DNA of 64,000 nucleotides from Deltaproteobacteria bacterium. GTDB taxonomy: Bacteria; Desulfobacterota; Syntrophia; Syntrophales; Smithellaceae. Below the pieces are notes generated by a model. That model saw nothing but the letters and a program-made list of their open reading frames with translations, was not told where the DNA came from and ran no database searches. Both the position numbers and the translations under genes were made by a program. How positions within the stretch are numbered: position 1 is the stretch's first letter; the number at the start of each line of letters is the position of its first letter. This document shows positions 25,537 to 34,075 of this stretch, piece after piece. The DNA lies in NCBI GenBank assembly GCA_012729055.1, contig JAAYDW010000086.1, positions 1 to 64,000 on the forward strand. The letters are read 5' to 3'.

Positions 25537-26314
25537 GATCAGCGTCGTTACAGGCGGAGGATCGGGCATCGGCGAGGCCATCGCACTGCGTCTGGCCGGG
25601 GAGGGAGCGAAGGTAGTGGTGGCGGATTTGGATCCGCAGGCGGCAAAAAAAGTCGTCGGGGCGATTTCAGGCAAGGGCGGAGACGCGCTGGACGTCGCCT
25701 GCGATGCCACGAATCCGAAAGACGTCGACGCCCTCATGGAGAAAGCCGTTCAGACTTACGGCGCCGTCGATATTCTGGCCAACAACGTGGGCGGAGGCTC
25801 GGGCATTGCGCTCGTGGCAAAGTCCAGCCTGGAAGACTGGGACCAGACGATCGAGCTCAATTTACGCAGCGTTTATCTGTGTTGCCGCGCCGCCGCCCGG
25901 ATCATGATTCCGCGCAAACAGGGGCGGATCATCAACATGTCGTCCGTATCCGGCAAGCAGGGCGAGCAGCTCCTCTCCGCCTACTGCGCGGCCAAATTCG
26001 GCGTGATCGGATTCACGGAAACGCTGGCCAAAGAGCTGGCGCGCCATAATATCACCGTCAACGCCGTCTGTCCCGGTTATGTCTTCACGCCGGGCTGGGA
26101 AAAGCTGGCGCAGGCGGTCAAGGAAATCCAGCCGGCTTACGCCCGGATGAGCCTTGAGGAAATATTTGAAGCGCGGGTCAAGGCCGTCACGCCCCTGCGA
26201 CGCCCGCAGACCGCCGCAGAAATTGCCGGTCTGGTCGCGTATCTGGCCTCCCATGAAGCCAGGAGCATCACCGGCCAGTCCATCAGCATTGACGGCGGCA
26301 TTGTCATGGGATAG
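25514..26314 (+). CDS. Short-chain dehydrogenase/reductase (FabG-like)
   Basis: A 266-residue classical SDR. The cofactor motif TGGGSGIG is at residues 13-20, the NNVG motif at about 90-93, and the catalytic Ser144-Tyr157-Lys161 (YCAAK) is complete. The DLD after strand 2 favours NAD(H). AAGGAG precedes the ATG by 8 nt, and the start lies inside the 3' end of tetR. In this setting it may oxidise a 3-hydroxyacyl-CoA. Confidence 0.92.
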   Translation: MDLGIQGKISVVTGGGSGIGEAIALRLAGEGAKVVVADLDPQAAKKVVGAISGKGGDALDVACDATNPKDVDALMEKAVQTYGAVDILANNVGGGSGIALVAKSSLEDWDQTIELNLRSVYLCCRAAARIMIPRKQGRIINMSSVSGKQGEQLLSAYCAAKFGVIGFTETLAKELARHNITVNAVCPGYVFTPGWEKLAQAVKEIQPAYARMSLEEIFEARVKAVTPLRRPQTAAEIAGLVAYLASHEARSITGQSISIDGGIVMG

Positions 26315-26576
26315 ATTGCACGCCAACCACGCCATTTTCTGAAAATGACCGGCAGATATTTACAGGATGACGGTCACAAGATTTCTGCAATGATCTCATT
26401 GATATCAAAAGGCAGGTCTTTGAAATTTTTACGTTTTCCAAGCGACAGCCTTCACTCCGTCATTGACAGGTCTTCTTTTTTGCGTCAGGTAAACAAAAAA
26501 AGTTTTTTTAGATCAGACAGGTGTTTGTTTGCCTATGTCAAAAGGTGAGATCAATAAAATCAAGGAGGGGCTGAGA
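26315..26576 (+). other. Spacer before the binding-protein gene
   Basis: A 262-bp AT-rich stretch with no gene. A TTGACA is present (about 26463-26468) but the matching -10 is poor, so no promoter is called. An in-frame extension of the binding protein to 26529 is possible but would bury the signal peptide. Confidence 0.4.
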
Positions 26577-27824
26577 ATGAAGTATTGGAAAATGCTGATT
26601 TGTATGGTTGCCGCTGTTTTTGTTGTGTCCTGGACGGGAAACACTCGAGCTGATGAGATTGTCATAGGATATACCGGACCGCTCTCGGGACCGGCGGCGG
26701 AATACGGGCAGGACATTTTTAATGGCGTCGATATGGCCGTCAAAGAGCTCAACGCGGCCGGCGGCATTGTAGTAAAGGGGAAAAAATATTCGTTCAGACT
26801 GGACAAGCTTGATGACCGGGTCGACCCGACGCAGGCGGTGAACAACGCCCGCCGTTTCAGGCAGAACAAGGCTATTGCCGTCTTCAACGGGGTTTTCAAC
26901 ACCATCGCGCCCATGATGAAAATCAACCAGGAGAAGGGCAACGAGTTCATTGTGATGGCCTATACCAGCACTCCCAAGGTCGAAGAACTCGACAATAAGC
27001 TGATGATTGACACGACAGTTACCTTCACCACCTACGTTCAGGTTTTTGCGGAATGGGCACTGAAAAAAGGCTGGAAAAAATGCGCCATGGTGGTCACGCT
27101 CGGGGCTTACGGCGATGAGTGGCGGACCGGCTTCAAGGAATACTATCAAAAGAGAGGCGGCGTAATCACGGCGGACAAGCCGGCCAATTATTACACGGAA
27201 ACCGACTTTTCCTCCCAGCTGGCCGCCGCGATTGCCACCAAGCCGGACGTCATGCTGATCGGCGGACCTTCCGCCACCACGGCGCTGGTCATCGAACAAG
27301 CCAGAAGCATGGGCTACAAGGGCGGCTTTATGCTGGTCGATCAGGCCAAGCAGGATTACATCGCCGTGCTGCTCAAGGGTACCAAAATCATGGGGGACCT
27401 GATCGGCACGGCCGGCGTCGTGAGCATTCCGTTTGACGGCGCCAAGACCTTCGACAAAAAATATACGTCGACATACAAACGCATGGTGACCTGGGAATGC
27501 GCGCTGAATTACACCGGCATGCATGCGCTCGCCAAGGCGATCGTCACCGCCGGCACCGTGGATGACGTATATAAAATCCGGGCCGCCTTCCCCAAGGCGC
27601 TCGATCCGCCTATGATGGGCGATAAATATCCCAATGCGGCTTACGGCGTAACCGATGCGGGGCGCATGCTCATCATGGCCTCCGTGCAGACCGTCACCCG
27701 GGGTAAGTCCGATCCATCCGTTCTTTATGTCTGGTGGCCGCAAACCCAGAAAGAATTTGAAAAGCTCGTGGTTCAGGCCGCTGTGGGCGGCGGGACGAAC
27801 CCGGTTTACTATCTGAAACGCTAG
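26577..27824 (+). CDS. Branched-chain amino-acid-type ABC substrate-binding protein
   Basis: A 415-residue periplasmic binding protein of the LivJ/Peripla_BP_6 class. A signal peptide (MKYWKMLICMVAAVFVV, ending near ADE) leads to the typical first strand IVIGYTGPLSGPAAEYGQD. GGAGG stands before the ATG at 26577. In syntrophic and aromatic-degrading bacteria this class also binds carboxylates, which suits the flanking CoA genes. No permease or ATPase genes accompany it in the window, so it must use a remote transporter or act as a sensor. It is followed at once by a strong terminator. Confidence 0.9.
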   Translation: MKYWKMLICMVAAVFVVSWTGNTRADEIVIGYTGPLSGPAAEYGQDIFNGVDMAVKELNAAGGIVVKGKKYSFRLDKLDDRVDPTQAVNNARRFRQNKAIAVFNGVFNTIAPMMKINQEKGNEFIVMAYTSTPKVEELDNKLMIDTTVTFTTYVQVFAEWALKKGWKKCAMVVTLGAYGDEWRTGFKEYYQKRGGVITADKPANYYTETDFSSQLAAAIATKPDVMLIGGPSATTALVIEQARSMGYKGGFMLVDQAKQDYIAVLLKGTKIMGDLIGTAGVVSIPFDGAKTFDKKYTSTYKRMVTWECALNYTGMHALAKAIVTAGTVDDVYKIRAAFPKALDPPMMGDKYPNAAYGVTDAGRMLIMASVQTVTRGKSDPSVLYVWWPQTQKEFEKLVVQAAVGGGTNPVYYLKR

Positions 27825-27856
27825 ACGCGCAGATTCAGTTCTTACGAAATGCATCA

Positions 27857-27890
27857 GGGAGGAACGGGACGACCCGTTCCTCCCTTTTTT
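27857..27890 (+). terminator. Rho-independent terminator
   Basis: A 12-bp perfect stem GGGAGGAACGGG / CCCGTTCCTCCC with loop ACGA, followed by TTTTTT (27885-27890). It ends the tetR-SDR-binding-protein transcript. The arm shares the GGAACGG word with the palindromes at 19344 and 41886. Confidence 0.92.
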
Positions 27891-27926
27891 GCGTGTAAGA
27901 AAGGCCGGGCAGCAAAACGCTGTCCG

Positions 27927-29138
27927 TCAACCGGGATCGGAAACGACGACGATGCCTTCCCGGCACAGCGCCGCGATGTCGCGGGCGTCATAGCCGATTT
28001 CCTCCAGAACGGCTTTGGTATCCCGTCCCAGCGCCGGCGCCGGTCCGGCGGGCTTGGCGGGCGTGGCCGAGAACTTCAGCGGAACGCCGACGCTCTTGAT
28101 GTTGCCGCAGACGGGGTGCTGCTCTTCGTAAATCATCCGGCGCGCGAGGAGGTGCGGATCGTTTTCCAGCTCCGCGAGGTCGCAAACGGGCGTCAGGCAG
28201 ACATCCAGGTCTTTTGCCGCCGCGATCCATTCGTCCCGGGGCTTCGTCCGGAAAAGCGCAGCCATTTCCCGGCGCAGGCTCTCCGCTTCTTCTCCCATCA
28301 CCAGGTGCTTGTCCAGCCAGTCGGGGCGCTGGACCAGCGCGCAGAAGAGCTTCCAGAATTTTTCCTCCAGAAGTCCCAGGGCGACATACCGGCCGTCGGC
28401 GCAGGCATACACGCCATAGCAGGCCAGGCCGCCGGAGAGGGGCTGTTCGCCGGGCCCCATGTTGAGCTTTGTCGCCTGATAATGCGCCATCTGCAGCGTC
28501 ATGAGCGGCAGGACGCCGTCGAGCATGGACACGTCCACCTGTTGCCCCTGTCCGGTTTTTTCCCTGGCCCAGAGCGCGGACAGGCAGGCGATCACGGACA
28601 TGTAGGCCCCTCCCGCCACGTCGCCCAGCTGCGGCGCGGGAAGAACGGGGCCGGTGGACGCGGCGCCGGTGGACGCCAGAATGCCGGCGTAGCCGATAAA
28701 ATTGATGTCGTGCGCCGCCTGGGCGGCGTATGGGCCGTCCTGGCCGTAGCCGGTGATCGAAACGTAAATAATGTTTGGCTTGACGTTTTTGGCCGCTGTA
28801 TAGCCGATGCCCAGGCCGTCGAGGACGCCGGGCCGGAATTGTTCGATGACGATGTCCGCCGTTTGCAAAAGCGCGAGAAAAATTTTGACGCCCTTTTCCG
28901 CGCGGAGATTGACGGCCAGCGAGCGCTTGGAGCGGTTGACCGCGAGGAAGCCCGCCGATTCCTTTTCCAGGTAAGGCGGATAGTAGCGCATGTAGTCCGG
29001 GGCGTTGACGTCTTCGATCTTGATGACGTCGGCGCCCATGTCGGCAAGCAGCATCGCGCCCAGGGGGCCGGGGTAAAGCCGGGTGAGATCGAGAATGCGG
29101 ATGCCCTGCAACGGGCCGCAGGAAGGTTTTTCGTTCAT
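27927..29138 (-). CDS. CoA-transferase family III enzyme, alpha-methylacyl-CoA racemase-like
   Basis: A 403-residue CaiB/BaiF-fold protein. His143 (AAHDINFIGYAG) and Asp173 (QLGDVAGGA) are spaced by 30 residues, exactly as the catalytic H126/D156 pair of Mycobacterium MCR, and the HDIN signature is characteristic of the AMACR branch. It is therefore more likely to epimerise 2-methylacyl-CoA esters than to transfer CoA. The AGAGGAG before the ATG is strong. It converges on the binding-protein gene and may belong functionally to the same acid-degradation island. Confidence 0.88.
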   Translation of the reverse strand: MNEKPSCGPLQGIRILDLTRLYPGPLGAMLLADMGADVIKIEDVNAPDYMRYYPPYLEKESAGFLAVNRSKRSLAVNLRAEKGVKIFLALLQTADIVIEQFRPGVLDGLGIGYTAAKNVKPNIIYVSITGYGQDGPYAAQAAHDINFIGYAGILASTGAASTGPVLPAPQLGDVAGGAYMSVIACLSALWAREKTGQGQQVDVSMLDGVLPLMTLQMAHYQATKLNMGPGEQPLSGGLACYGVYACADGRYVALGLLEEKFWKLFCALVQRPDWLDKHLVMGEEAESLRREMAALFRTKPRDEWIAAAKDLDVCLTPVCDLAELENDPHLLARRMIYEEQHPVCGNIKSVGVPLKFSATPAKPAGPAPALGRDTKAVLEEIGYDARDIAALCREGIVVVSDPG

Positions 29139-29189
29139 GGCGCTCCTCTGCCGGCCCGGCGGGAAGAATATCCCGCCGGGCCGAAAGCC

Positions 29190-30155
29190 TTAAATGGCTT
29201 CGATGGTGGAGGTCGGCTTGGAAGTGATGTTGTAGGTGACGCTGACGACTTCGGGAATCTCTTTCGTGATCTTTGCGGCGATCTTTTCGAGCACGTCGAA
29301 GGACAGCCGGGAGGGCTTTGCCTTGCGCGCGTCGGTGCTGTCCCAGGAGCGGATTTCGATCTGGTTGCCGAAGACGCGCTTTCCGTCGCGCATGCCGGTG
29401 ACGCGGTCTTCATGCAGGATCGCCAGGTACTGGAACGCCTTCGTGCCCTTGAGCGCCGCTTCGGTGATGGCCGTGGCGTTCCTTACCAGGGCGACCCTCG
29501 CGGGTGTGACCTCTCCGATCACGCGGGCGGCGAGCGCCGGTCCCGGAAAGGGGATCCGGTCGAACATTGTGGAAGGCAGGCCCAGACCGGCGCCGACTTT
29601 GCGCACGCCGTCCTTGCGCAGTTCGATGAGCGGCTCCAGAATCTTGTAGCCGAACGCTTTTTGCGGATCGATGCCCAGCTGTTCGAAGACGTTGTGCTGG
29701 CGTTTGATGCCGGCGACGGTTTCGTCCACGTCGGTGAGGATGGTGCCCTGCAGAAGATATTGGGCTTTGCTTTTGACGACGAGCTTGCCGAAAACGTTTT
29801 TGTAAAAGGTTTGCGTGATGGCTTCTCTTTTTTCCTCGGGATCGGTCAGTCCCTTAAGCGCGGCAAAAAAGGCTTTTGACGCGTCGATGACCTCTACCGT
29901 GATGCCCAGCTTCTTGAAAGCGGCCGCCACTTTTGCCGGTTCGCCTTCCCGCATGATGCCGTTGTCGATCATGTAGGTTTTCAGGCGGCTGCCCAGCGCC
30001 TTGTGTCCCAGGGCGGTGACGACGCAGGAGTCCACGCCGCCCGAGAGCGCGTTGACGGCGAGGCCGTCGCCCACGGCGTTGCGGATATCCCGGATTTTAT
30101 CGTCGATAAATTTCTCCACATTCATGGTGCTGGCTTTGATTTCTTTCATTTTCAT
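29190..30155 (-). CDS. guaA: GMP synthase ATP-pyrophosphatase subunit
   Basis: A 321-residue PP-loop protein corresponding to the C-terminal two thirds of GuaA. The ATP pyrophosphatase motif SGGVDS is at residues 38-43, and the dimerisation domain contains PFPGPALAARVIGE and ILHEDRVTGMRDG. The N-terminal glutamine amidotransferase domain is absent, so amide nitrogen must come from a separate GATase subunit (as in archaea) or from free ammonia. The C-terminus reads STIEAI instead of the usual STIEWE. AAGGAG lies 9 nt upstream of the ATG. It is transcribed divergently from hisF. Confidence 0.85.
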   Translation of the reverse strand: MKMKEIKASTMNVEKFIDDKIRDIRNAVGDGLAVNALSGGVDSCVVTALGHKALGSRLKTYMIDNGIMREGEPAKVAAAFKKLGITVEVIDASKAFFAALKGLTDPEEKREAITQTFYKNVFGKLVVKSKAQYLLQGTILTDVDETVAGIKRQHNVFEQLGIDPQKAFGYKILEPLIELRKDGVRKVGAGLGLPSTMFDRIPFPGPALAARVIGEVTPARVALVRNATAITEAALKGTKAFQYLAILHEDRVTGMRDGKRVFGNQIEIRSWDSTDARKAKPSRLSFDVLEKIAAKITKEIPEVVSVTYNITSKPTSTIEAI

Positions 30156-30328
30156 GGCGGCGGCTCCTTTTTAATAATGGAATAGCGTGCACAGATGTTT
30201 AAACGAAAATGCCCGGCGTTTCAAGCGGTAATGAAAAAAAGAACAAAAAAGTTCCGGCGGCGTTTGAAGGTTGCACATTTCGGTTGTAAATTTAAAAAGT
30301 TCGGTTTAAAAAGCGGAACGGCTCTGAG

Positions 30329-30345
30329 GCAGAGCCAATCAAATC
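30329..30345 (+). other. Hairpin in the hisF leader
   Basis: GGCTCT (30329-30334) and AGAGCC (30340-30345) form a 6-bp stem with a 5-nt loop about 25 nt before the hisF start. There is no T-tract. Whether it controls hisF is unknown. Confidence 0.3.
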
Positions 30346-30370
30346 TACAGGTTCGAAAGGAGATTATTTG

Positions 30371-31132
30371 ATGGAGCCGATCAGGATCATGCCCTGTCTG
30401 GATATGAAAAACGGAAGGGTGGTGAAAGGGGTGCATTTCGTCGATATCCGGGAAGCCGGCGATCCGGTGGAAAACGCCTCTTTTTATCAGGCCGAAGGAG
30501 CGGATGAACTGGCGATGCTGGACATTGCCGCCACGCTCGAAAACCGCAAGACCCGCCTGGAGTGGGTCAGAAAAGTCTCTTCCGTCATCCGCATTCCGCT
30601 CACCGTCGGCGGCGGCATCGCCTCGCTGGAAGATATCGAAATGGTGCTCGACGCGGGCGCGGGCAAGGTGTCCATGAACAGCGCCGCCGTGAAAAATCCG
30701 GAGCTCGTGAAACTGGCTGCGGCGAAATTCGGCGCGGAAAAAATCACCGTGGCGATCGACGCCAAAAGAAACGCGGCCATGCCGTCGGGCTTTGAACTGG
30801 TGGTTTCCGGCGGCACGCTGCCCATCGCGAAAGACGCAATCGCCTGGGCGAAAACCTGCCAGGAGCTGGGCGCGGGCGTGATTTTGCCCACCAGCATGGA
30901 TGGAGACGGCACCAAAGCGGGCTACGACATTCCGTTTACCCGGGCGATTTCATCCGCCGTCAGCGTGCCGGTCGTGGCGTCCGGCGGCGCGGGAAAGCTG
31001 GAAGACTTTTACGAAGCGGCCGTCGCCGGCGGCGCGTCGATTTTGCTTGCGGCGTCCGTTTTTCATTTCCGCCTGCTCCGGATTCAGGACGTTAAAGACT
31101 ACCTGAGAGCCAGAGGGCTGGCCGTCGCCTGA
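30371..31132 (+). CDS. hisF: HisF-like imidazole glycerol phosphate synthase cyclase
   Basis: A 253-residue (beta-alpha)8 barrel with both catalytic aspartates of HisF, D11 (PCLDMKNGRVVKG) and D130 (AIDAKRN), and the phosphate loops VGGGI, ASGGAGK and AASVFHF. AAGGAG sits 8 nt before the ATG. It closes the imidazole ring of IGP in histidine synthesis and releases AICAR. No hisH or other his gene is near, and the active-site loop reads MDGDGTKAGYD where most bacterial HisF have a D-R-DGTK, so this may be a divergent or second copy. Confidence 0.85.
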   Translation: MEPIRIMPCLDMKNGRVVKGVHFVDIREAGDPVENASFYQAEGADELAMLDIAATLENRKTRLEWVRKVSSVIRIPLTVGGGIASLEDIEMVLDAGAGKVSMNSAAVKNPELVKLAAAKFGAEKITVAIDAKRNAAMPSGFELVVSGGTLPIAKDAIAWAKTCQELGAGVILPTSMDGDGTKAGYDIPFTRAISSAVSVPVVASGGAGKLEDFYEAAVAGGASILLAASVFHFRLLRIQDVKDYLRARGLAVA

Positions 31133-31168
31133 TTTTCGGGCGAAAGAACGAACCCGACAGGATGCGCC

Positions 31169-31753
31169 GTGAGTAAACTGGCCGATATGATTTTTTTCCG
31201 CAAGCACGGGCTGTGCCCCCGCCGGCTTTGCTTCACCTTTGATAACGGTCTGCGGCGTCTGGTCCAGGATCCGGACCGAATCATCGGTCCCTATGTCGGA
31301 CAGGGGGATACGGTGCTGGATGTCGGGCCGGGGATCGGTTATTTTACAATTCCGGCGGCAAAGCGCGTCGGCGCCGGAGGCCGGGTCATTGCCGCCGACA
31401 TCCAGGAAACAATGCTTCGCGGCATTGCAACGCGCGCCGGACGCGCGGGCGTGCGCGACCGGATTGTGCTTCACCTGTCCGCCCCCGACGAAATTTATGC
31501 GGGAGAGCCGGTGGATTTTATTCTGGCCTTCTGGATGGTTCATGAAGTCCCTGAGACAGAAAGGTTCTTCCGGCAGCTGCGCGCCGCCCTGAAACCGGCG
31601 GGGCGCTTGCTTCTGGCAGAGCCCAAGCTTCATGTTTCCCGTTCACAATTTGCCGGTGAAACCGCCGCGGCGCAAAAGGCCGGCTTCAAACTGCTGGAAA
31701 AGCCATCCGTGCCGCTTTCCCGGGCTGCTCTGCTGGGACGAAGTCAGCGGTGA
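31169..31753 (+). CDS. Class I SAM-dependent methyltransferase
   Basis: A 194-residue protein starting with GTG and preceded by AGGA 8 nt upstream. The SAM-binding motif LDVGPGIGYFT lies at about residues 50-60, followed by an acidic ADI and a later FWMVHEVPE motif. The ~45-residue N-terminal segment contains three basic residues and a cysteine (LCPRRLCF). The substrate is unknown. It may be cotranscribed with the cupin gene 43 nt downstream and with hisF upstream. Confidence 0.82.
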   Translation: MSKLADMIFFRKHGLCPRRLCFTFDNGLRRLVQDPDRIIGPYVGQGDTVLDVGPGIGYFTIPAAKRVGAGGRVIAADIQETMLRGIATRAGRAGVRDRIVLHLSAPDEIYAGEPVDFILAFWMVHEVPETERFFRQLRAALKPAGRLLLAEPKLHVSRSQFAGETAAAQKAGFKLLEKPSVPLSRAALLGRSQR

Positions 31754-31796
31754 ACAGACGCGCGAAAATGCGCGGAAAGGAAAAGAGGAATCAATC

Positions 31797-32222
31797 ATGA
31801 AACATTTCGTCTGGATGGCGGTGCTGCTGCTGCTTTGGCCCCTGGCGGGCGAAGCGGCGGATTACAAGCCGGGCGCCAGGGCGACAGTGATTCTGCAGAC
31901 GGACAAAATGAGCAACGGAGACCCCATCGACTATGTGGACCTGGAGAACCCGCAGGTGACCGTGATGATCATCGAAATCGCCCCCGGCGCGGAAACCGGT
32001 TGGCACAGCCATCCGATAGCGGTTTACGCCTATGTGCTTTCCGGCGGCATCAGGGTGTCTGTCGAAGGCGGAAAAACGGTCGATTTCAAAGCCGGGGATG
32101 CGTTTGTCGAAGTGATGAAACTTCGCCACAACGGCGTGAATCCCGGAGATGTGCCCGTGAAGATGGTCGTCTTTTACCTCGGGGCCAAAGACCTTCCCAA
32201 CGTCGTGAAGGGGAGTCCGTAA
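31797..32222 (+). CDS. Exported cupin-domain protein
   Basis: A 141-residue protein with a signal peptide (MKHFVWMAVLLLLWPLAGEAA) and a single cupin_2 barrel. The first metal-binding box reads GWHSHPIAVYAYVLSGG with the HxH pair; the second box ends KLRHNGVNPG with its histidine. A mononuclear metal site in the periplasm is likely. GAGGA precedes the ATG. Small periplasmic cupins of this kind have no agreed function. Confidence 0.85.
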   Translation: MKHFVWMAVLLLLWPLAGEAADYKPGARATVILQTDKMSNGDPIDYVDLENPQVTVMIIEIAPGAETGWHSHPIAVYAYVLSGGIRVSVEGGKTVDFKAGDAFVEVMKLRHNGVNPGDVPVKMVVFYLGAKDLPNVVKGSP

Positions 32223-32286
32223 ATCAAACGCGCCGGCGCCATTTGCCGCTTCGCTCATCAGCGCGTGGAACCGGAGGCCGGCGCTC

Positions 32287-32706
32287 TCACTCCCCGATGA
32301 TTTTCACCAGCACCCGTTTGCGCCGCCCGCCGTCGAACTCGCCGTAGAAAATCTGCTCCCAAGGTCCGAAATCCAGTTTGCCGTCCGTCACGGCGACGAC
32401 GACTTCCCGCCCCATGATCTGCCGTTTCAGGTGCGCGTCGCCGTTGTCTTCGCCGGTGCGGTTGTGCCGGTAAAACGAGACCGGCTCATGCGGCGCCAGC
32501 CGCTCGAGCCAGTCTTCGTAGTCCGCGTGCAGCCCCGGTTCGTCGTCGTTGATAAAGACCGAAGCCGTGATGTGCATGGCGTTCACCAGGACCAGGCCCT
32601 CGCGGATGCCGCTCTTTTTGAGCGCGGCGGAAACCTTGTCCGTGATGTTGGCGAGCGCCCGGCGCCGGGGAATGTCGAACCATAATTCCTCGCGGTAGGA
32701 CTTCAT
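32287..32706 (-). CDS. YjbQ/UPF0047 family protein
   Basis: A 139-residue protein of the YjbQ family; members show weak thiamine-phosphate synthase activity in vitro, and their real role is unsettled. Family signatures are [20 protein letters not shown], the [19 protein letters not shown] block and the C-terminal [13 protein letters not shown]. It is divergent from yebC. The thiamine connection with the riboswitch-controlled thiN at the window end is only suggestive. Confidence 0.9.
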   Translation of the reverse strand: MKSYREELWFDIPRRRALANITDKVSAALKKSGIREGLVLVNAMHITASVFINDDEPGLHADYEDWLERLAPHEPVSFYRHNRTGEDNGDAHLKRQIMGREVVVAVTDGKLDFGPWEQIFYGEFDGGRRKRVLVKIIGE

Positions 32707-32740
32707 GAATCAAAACCTCCGGGTTGAATAGGTAATTAAC

Positions 32741-32785
32741 TTTACAAGCTTATCGCCTTATGCTAGAAGGCAAAAAAATATGCAA
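32741..32785. promoter_or_regulatory. Candidate overlapping divergent promoters (yjbQ/yebC)
   Basis: On the plus strand TTTACA (32741-32746) and TAGAAG (32764-32769) are 17 nt apart, pointing to yebC. On the minus strand TTGCAT (32780-32785) and CATAAG (32757-32762) are 17 nt apart, pointing to the YjbQ gene. Both -10 boxes deviate from consensus. Confidence 0.35.
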
Positions 32786-32811
32786 GTTATCTTTTTTTCA
32801 GGAGAGAACAT

Positions 32812-33561
32812 ATGTCGGGCCATTCCAAATGGAGCACCATCAAAAGAAAAAAAGGGGCGATAGACGCCAAACGCGGTAAAATATTTACCAAAATCATCAA
32901 GGAAATCACGCTGGCGGCGCGCCTGGGTGGAGGCGATATTGAAGGCAATGCCCGTTTGAGGCAGGCGGTCATGGCGGCCAAGGAAGAAAACATGCCCAAG
33001 GACAATATCGAACGGGCGATCAAGAAGGGCGCCGGCGGCGGAGACGGCGCGGCCAATTATGAAGAATACACCTACGAAGGGTACGGCCCCGGCGGAGCGG
33101 CGGTGATCGTGGAAATTATGACGGACAACAAGAACCGGACCGTGGCGGAAATCCGCCACATCTTTTCCAAGCACGGCGGGAATCTCGGTGAAAACGGCTG
33201 TGTGGCCTGGATGTTCGCCAAAAAGGGCAGCATCGTCATCGACAGGAAAGCGATTGACGAAGACACGCTGATGGAGCTGGCGCTCGACGCCGGCGCAGAG
33301 GACGTCAAAACGGAAGATTCGGAATACGAAGTGATCACGGAGCCCGCCGCGTTTGAAGCGGTGAAGAAGGCCATCGACGCCAAGGGCATCAAGCACCTCG
33401 AAGCGCGCATCAGCATGATTCCGTCAAACACCGTCAAGCTGGAGGCGGGCAAGGCCGAATCCATGCTGAAACTGATGGAAAAGCTCGAGGACAACGACGA
33501 CGTTCAGAACGTGTATTCCAATTTCGACATCGATGAAGATGTGATGGAGAAGCTGAGTTAG
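32812..33561 (+). CDS. yebC: YebC/PmpR family protein
   Basis: A 249-residue member of the YebC family, described as a transcriptional regulator and more recently linked to translation of proline-rich stretches. It begins [23 protein letters not shown], the invariant family start, and has three alpha/beta domains ([29 protein letters not shown]). AGGAGA precedes the ATG. It stands directly upstream of ruvCAB, the usual arrangement in proteobacteria. Confidence 0.97.
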   Translation: MSGHSKWSTIKRKKGAIDAKRGKIFTKIIKEITLAARLGGGDIEGNARLRQAVMAAKEENMPKDNIERAIKKGAGGGDGAANYEEYTYEGYGPGGAAVIVEIMTDNKNRTVAEIRHIFSKHGGNLGENGCVAWMFAKKGSIVIDRKAIDEDTLMELALDAGAEDVKTEDSEYEVITEPAAFEAVKKAIDAKGIKHLEARISMIPSNTVKLEAGKAESMLKLMEKLEDNDDVQNVYSNFDIDEDVMEKLS

Positions 33562-33595
33562 ACCGGCAAATGACTGTGGGCGAAAGTAAAACATC

Positions 33596-34075
33596 TTGCG
33601 AATCCTAGGCATCGATCCCGGTTCTCATGTGACCGGCTACGGCGTGATTGACAAAGACGGCAATTACCTGCGTCATGTCGTTCACGGAGAGATCAAACCC
33701 CGGAAGGATTCCCTCCTGTCCGAAGTGTTGACCGATATTTCCCGCAGGCTCGGCGACGTCATTGCCGAGGCGCATCCGCAGGCGGTCGCTCTGGAGAATA
33801 TCTTTTACGGCAAAAACGTCCGCAGCCTGATCCGCCAGGCCCAGGTCCGGGGCGTGGTCATTTTCACCTGCGCCGACCGGGGGCTGCCGGTGTACGAATA
33901 TTCGCCGCTGGAGATCAAAAAAGCGGTGGTCGGGTACGGGCGGGCCGAAAAGCGGCAGGTGCAGACCATGGTGAAAGCGATCCTGAAACTCGAAGCGATT
34001 CCACCGGCGGACGCGGCGGACGCCCTGGCCGCCGCCATTTGCCAGGCCAACTTCCAGAAGGAGCAAACCGTTTAG
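33596..34075 (+). CDS. ruvC: Holliday junction resolvase RuvC
   Basis: A 159-residue endonuclease that cuts Holliday junctions. It begins MRILGIDPGSHVTGYGV with catalytic D7; ALENIFYGKNVRSL supplies the second acidic residue, and ADAADALAAAIC the last pair. A TTG start must be used; no in-frame ATG or GTG fits, and the ribosome-binding site is weak. It lies 34 nt after yebC and its stop abuts the ruvA start. Confidence 0.96.
   Translation: MRILGIDPGSHVTGYGVIDKDGNYLRHVVHGEIKPRKDSLLSEVLTDISRRLGDVIAEAHPQAVALENIFYGKNVRSLIRQAQVRGVVIFTCADRGLPVYEYSPLEIKKAVVGYGRAEKRQVQTMVKAILKLEAIPPADAADALAAAICQANFQKEQTV

Noticed and set aside
26538..27854. 438-residue minus-strand reading frame
   Set aside because: Antisense shadow of the substrate-binding protein, which has a signal peptide and family motifs.
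27849..29879. 676-residue plus-strand reading frame
   Set aside because: Opposite to the AMACR-like and guaA genes, both of which have clear motifs; no motif is found in this frame.
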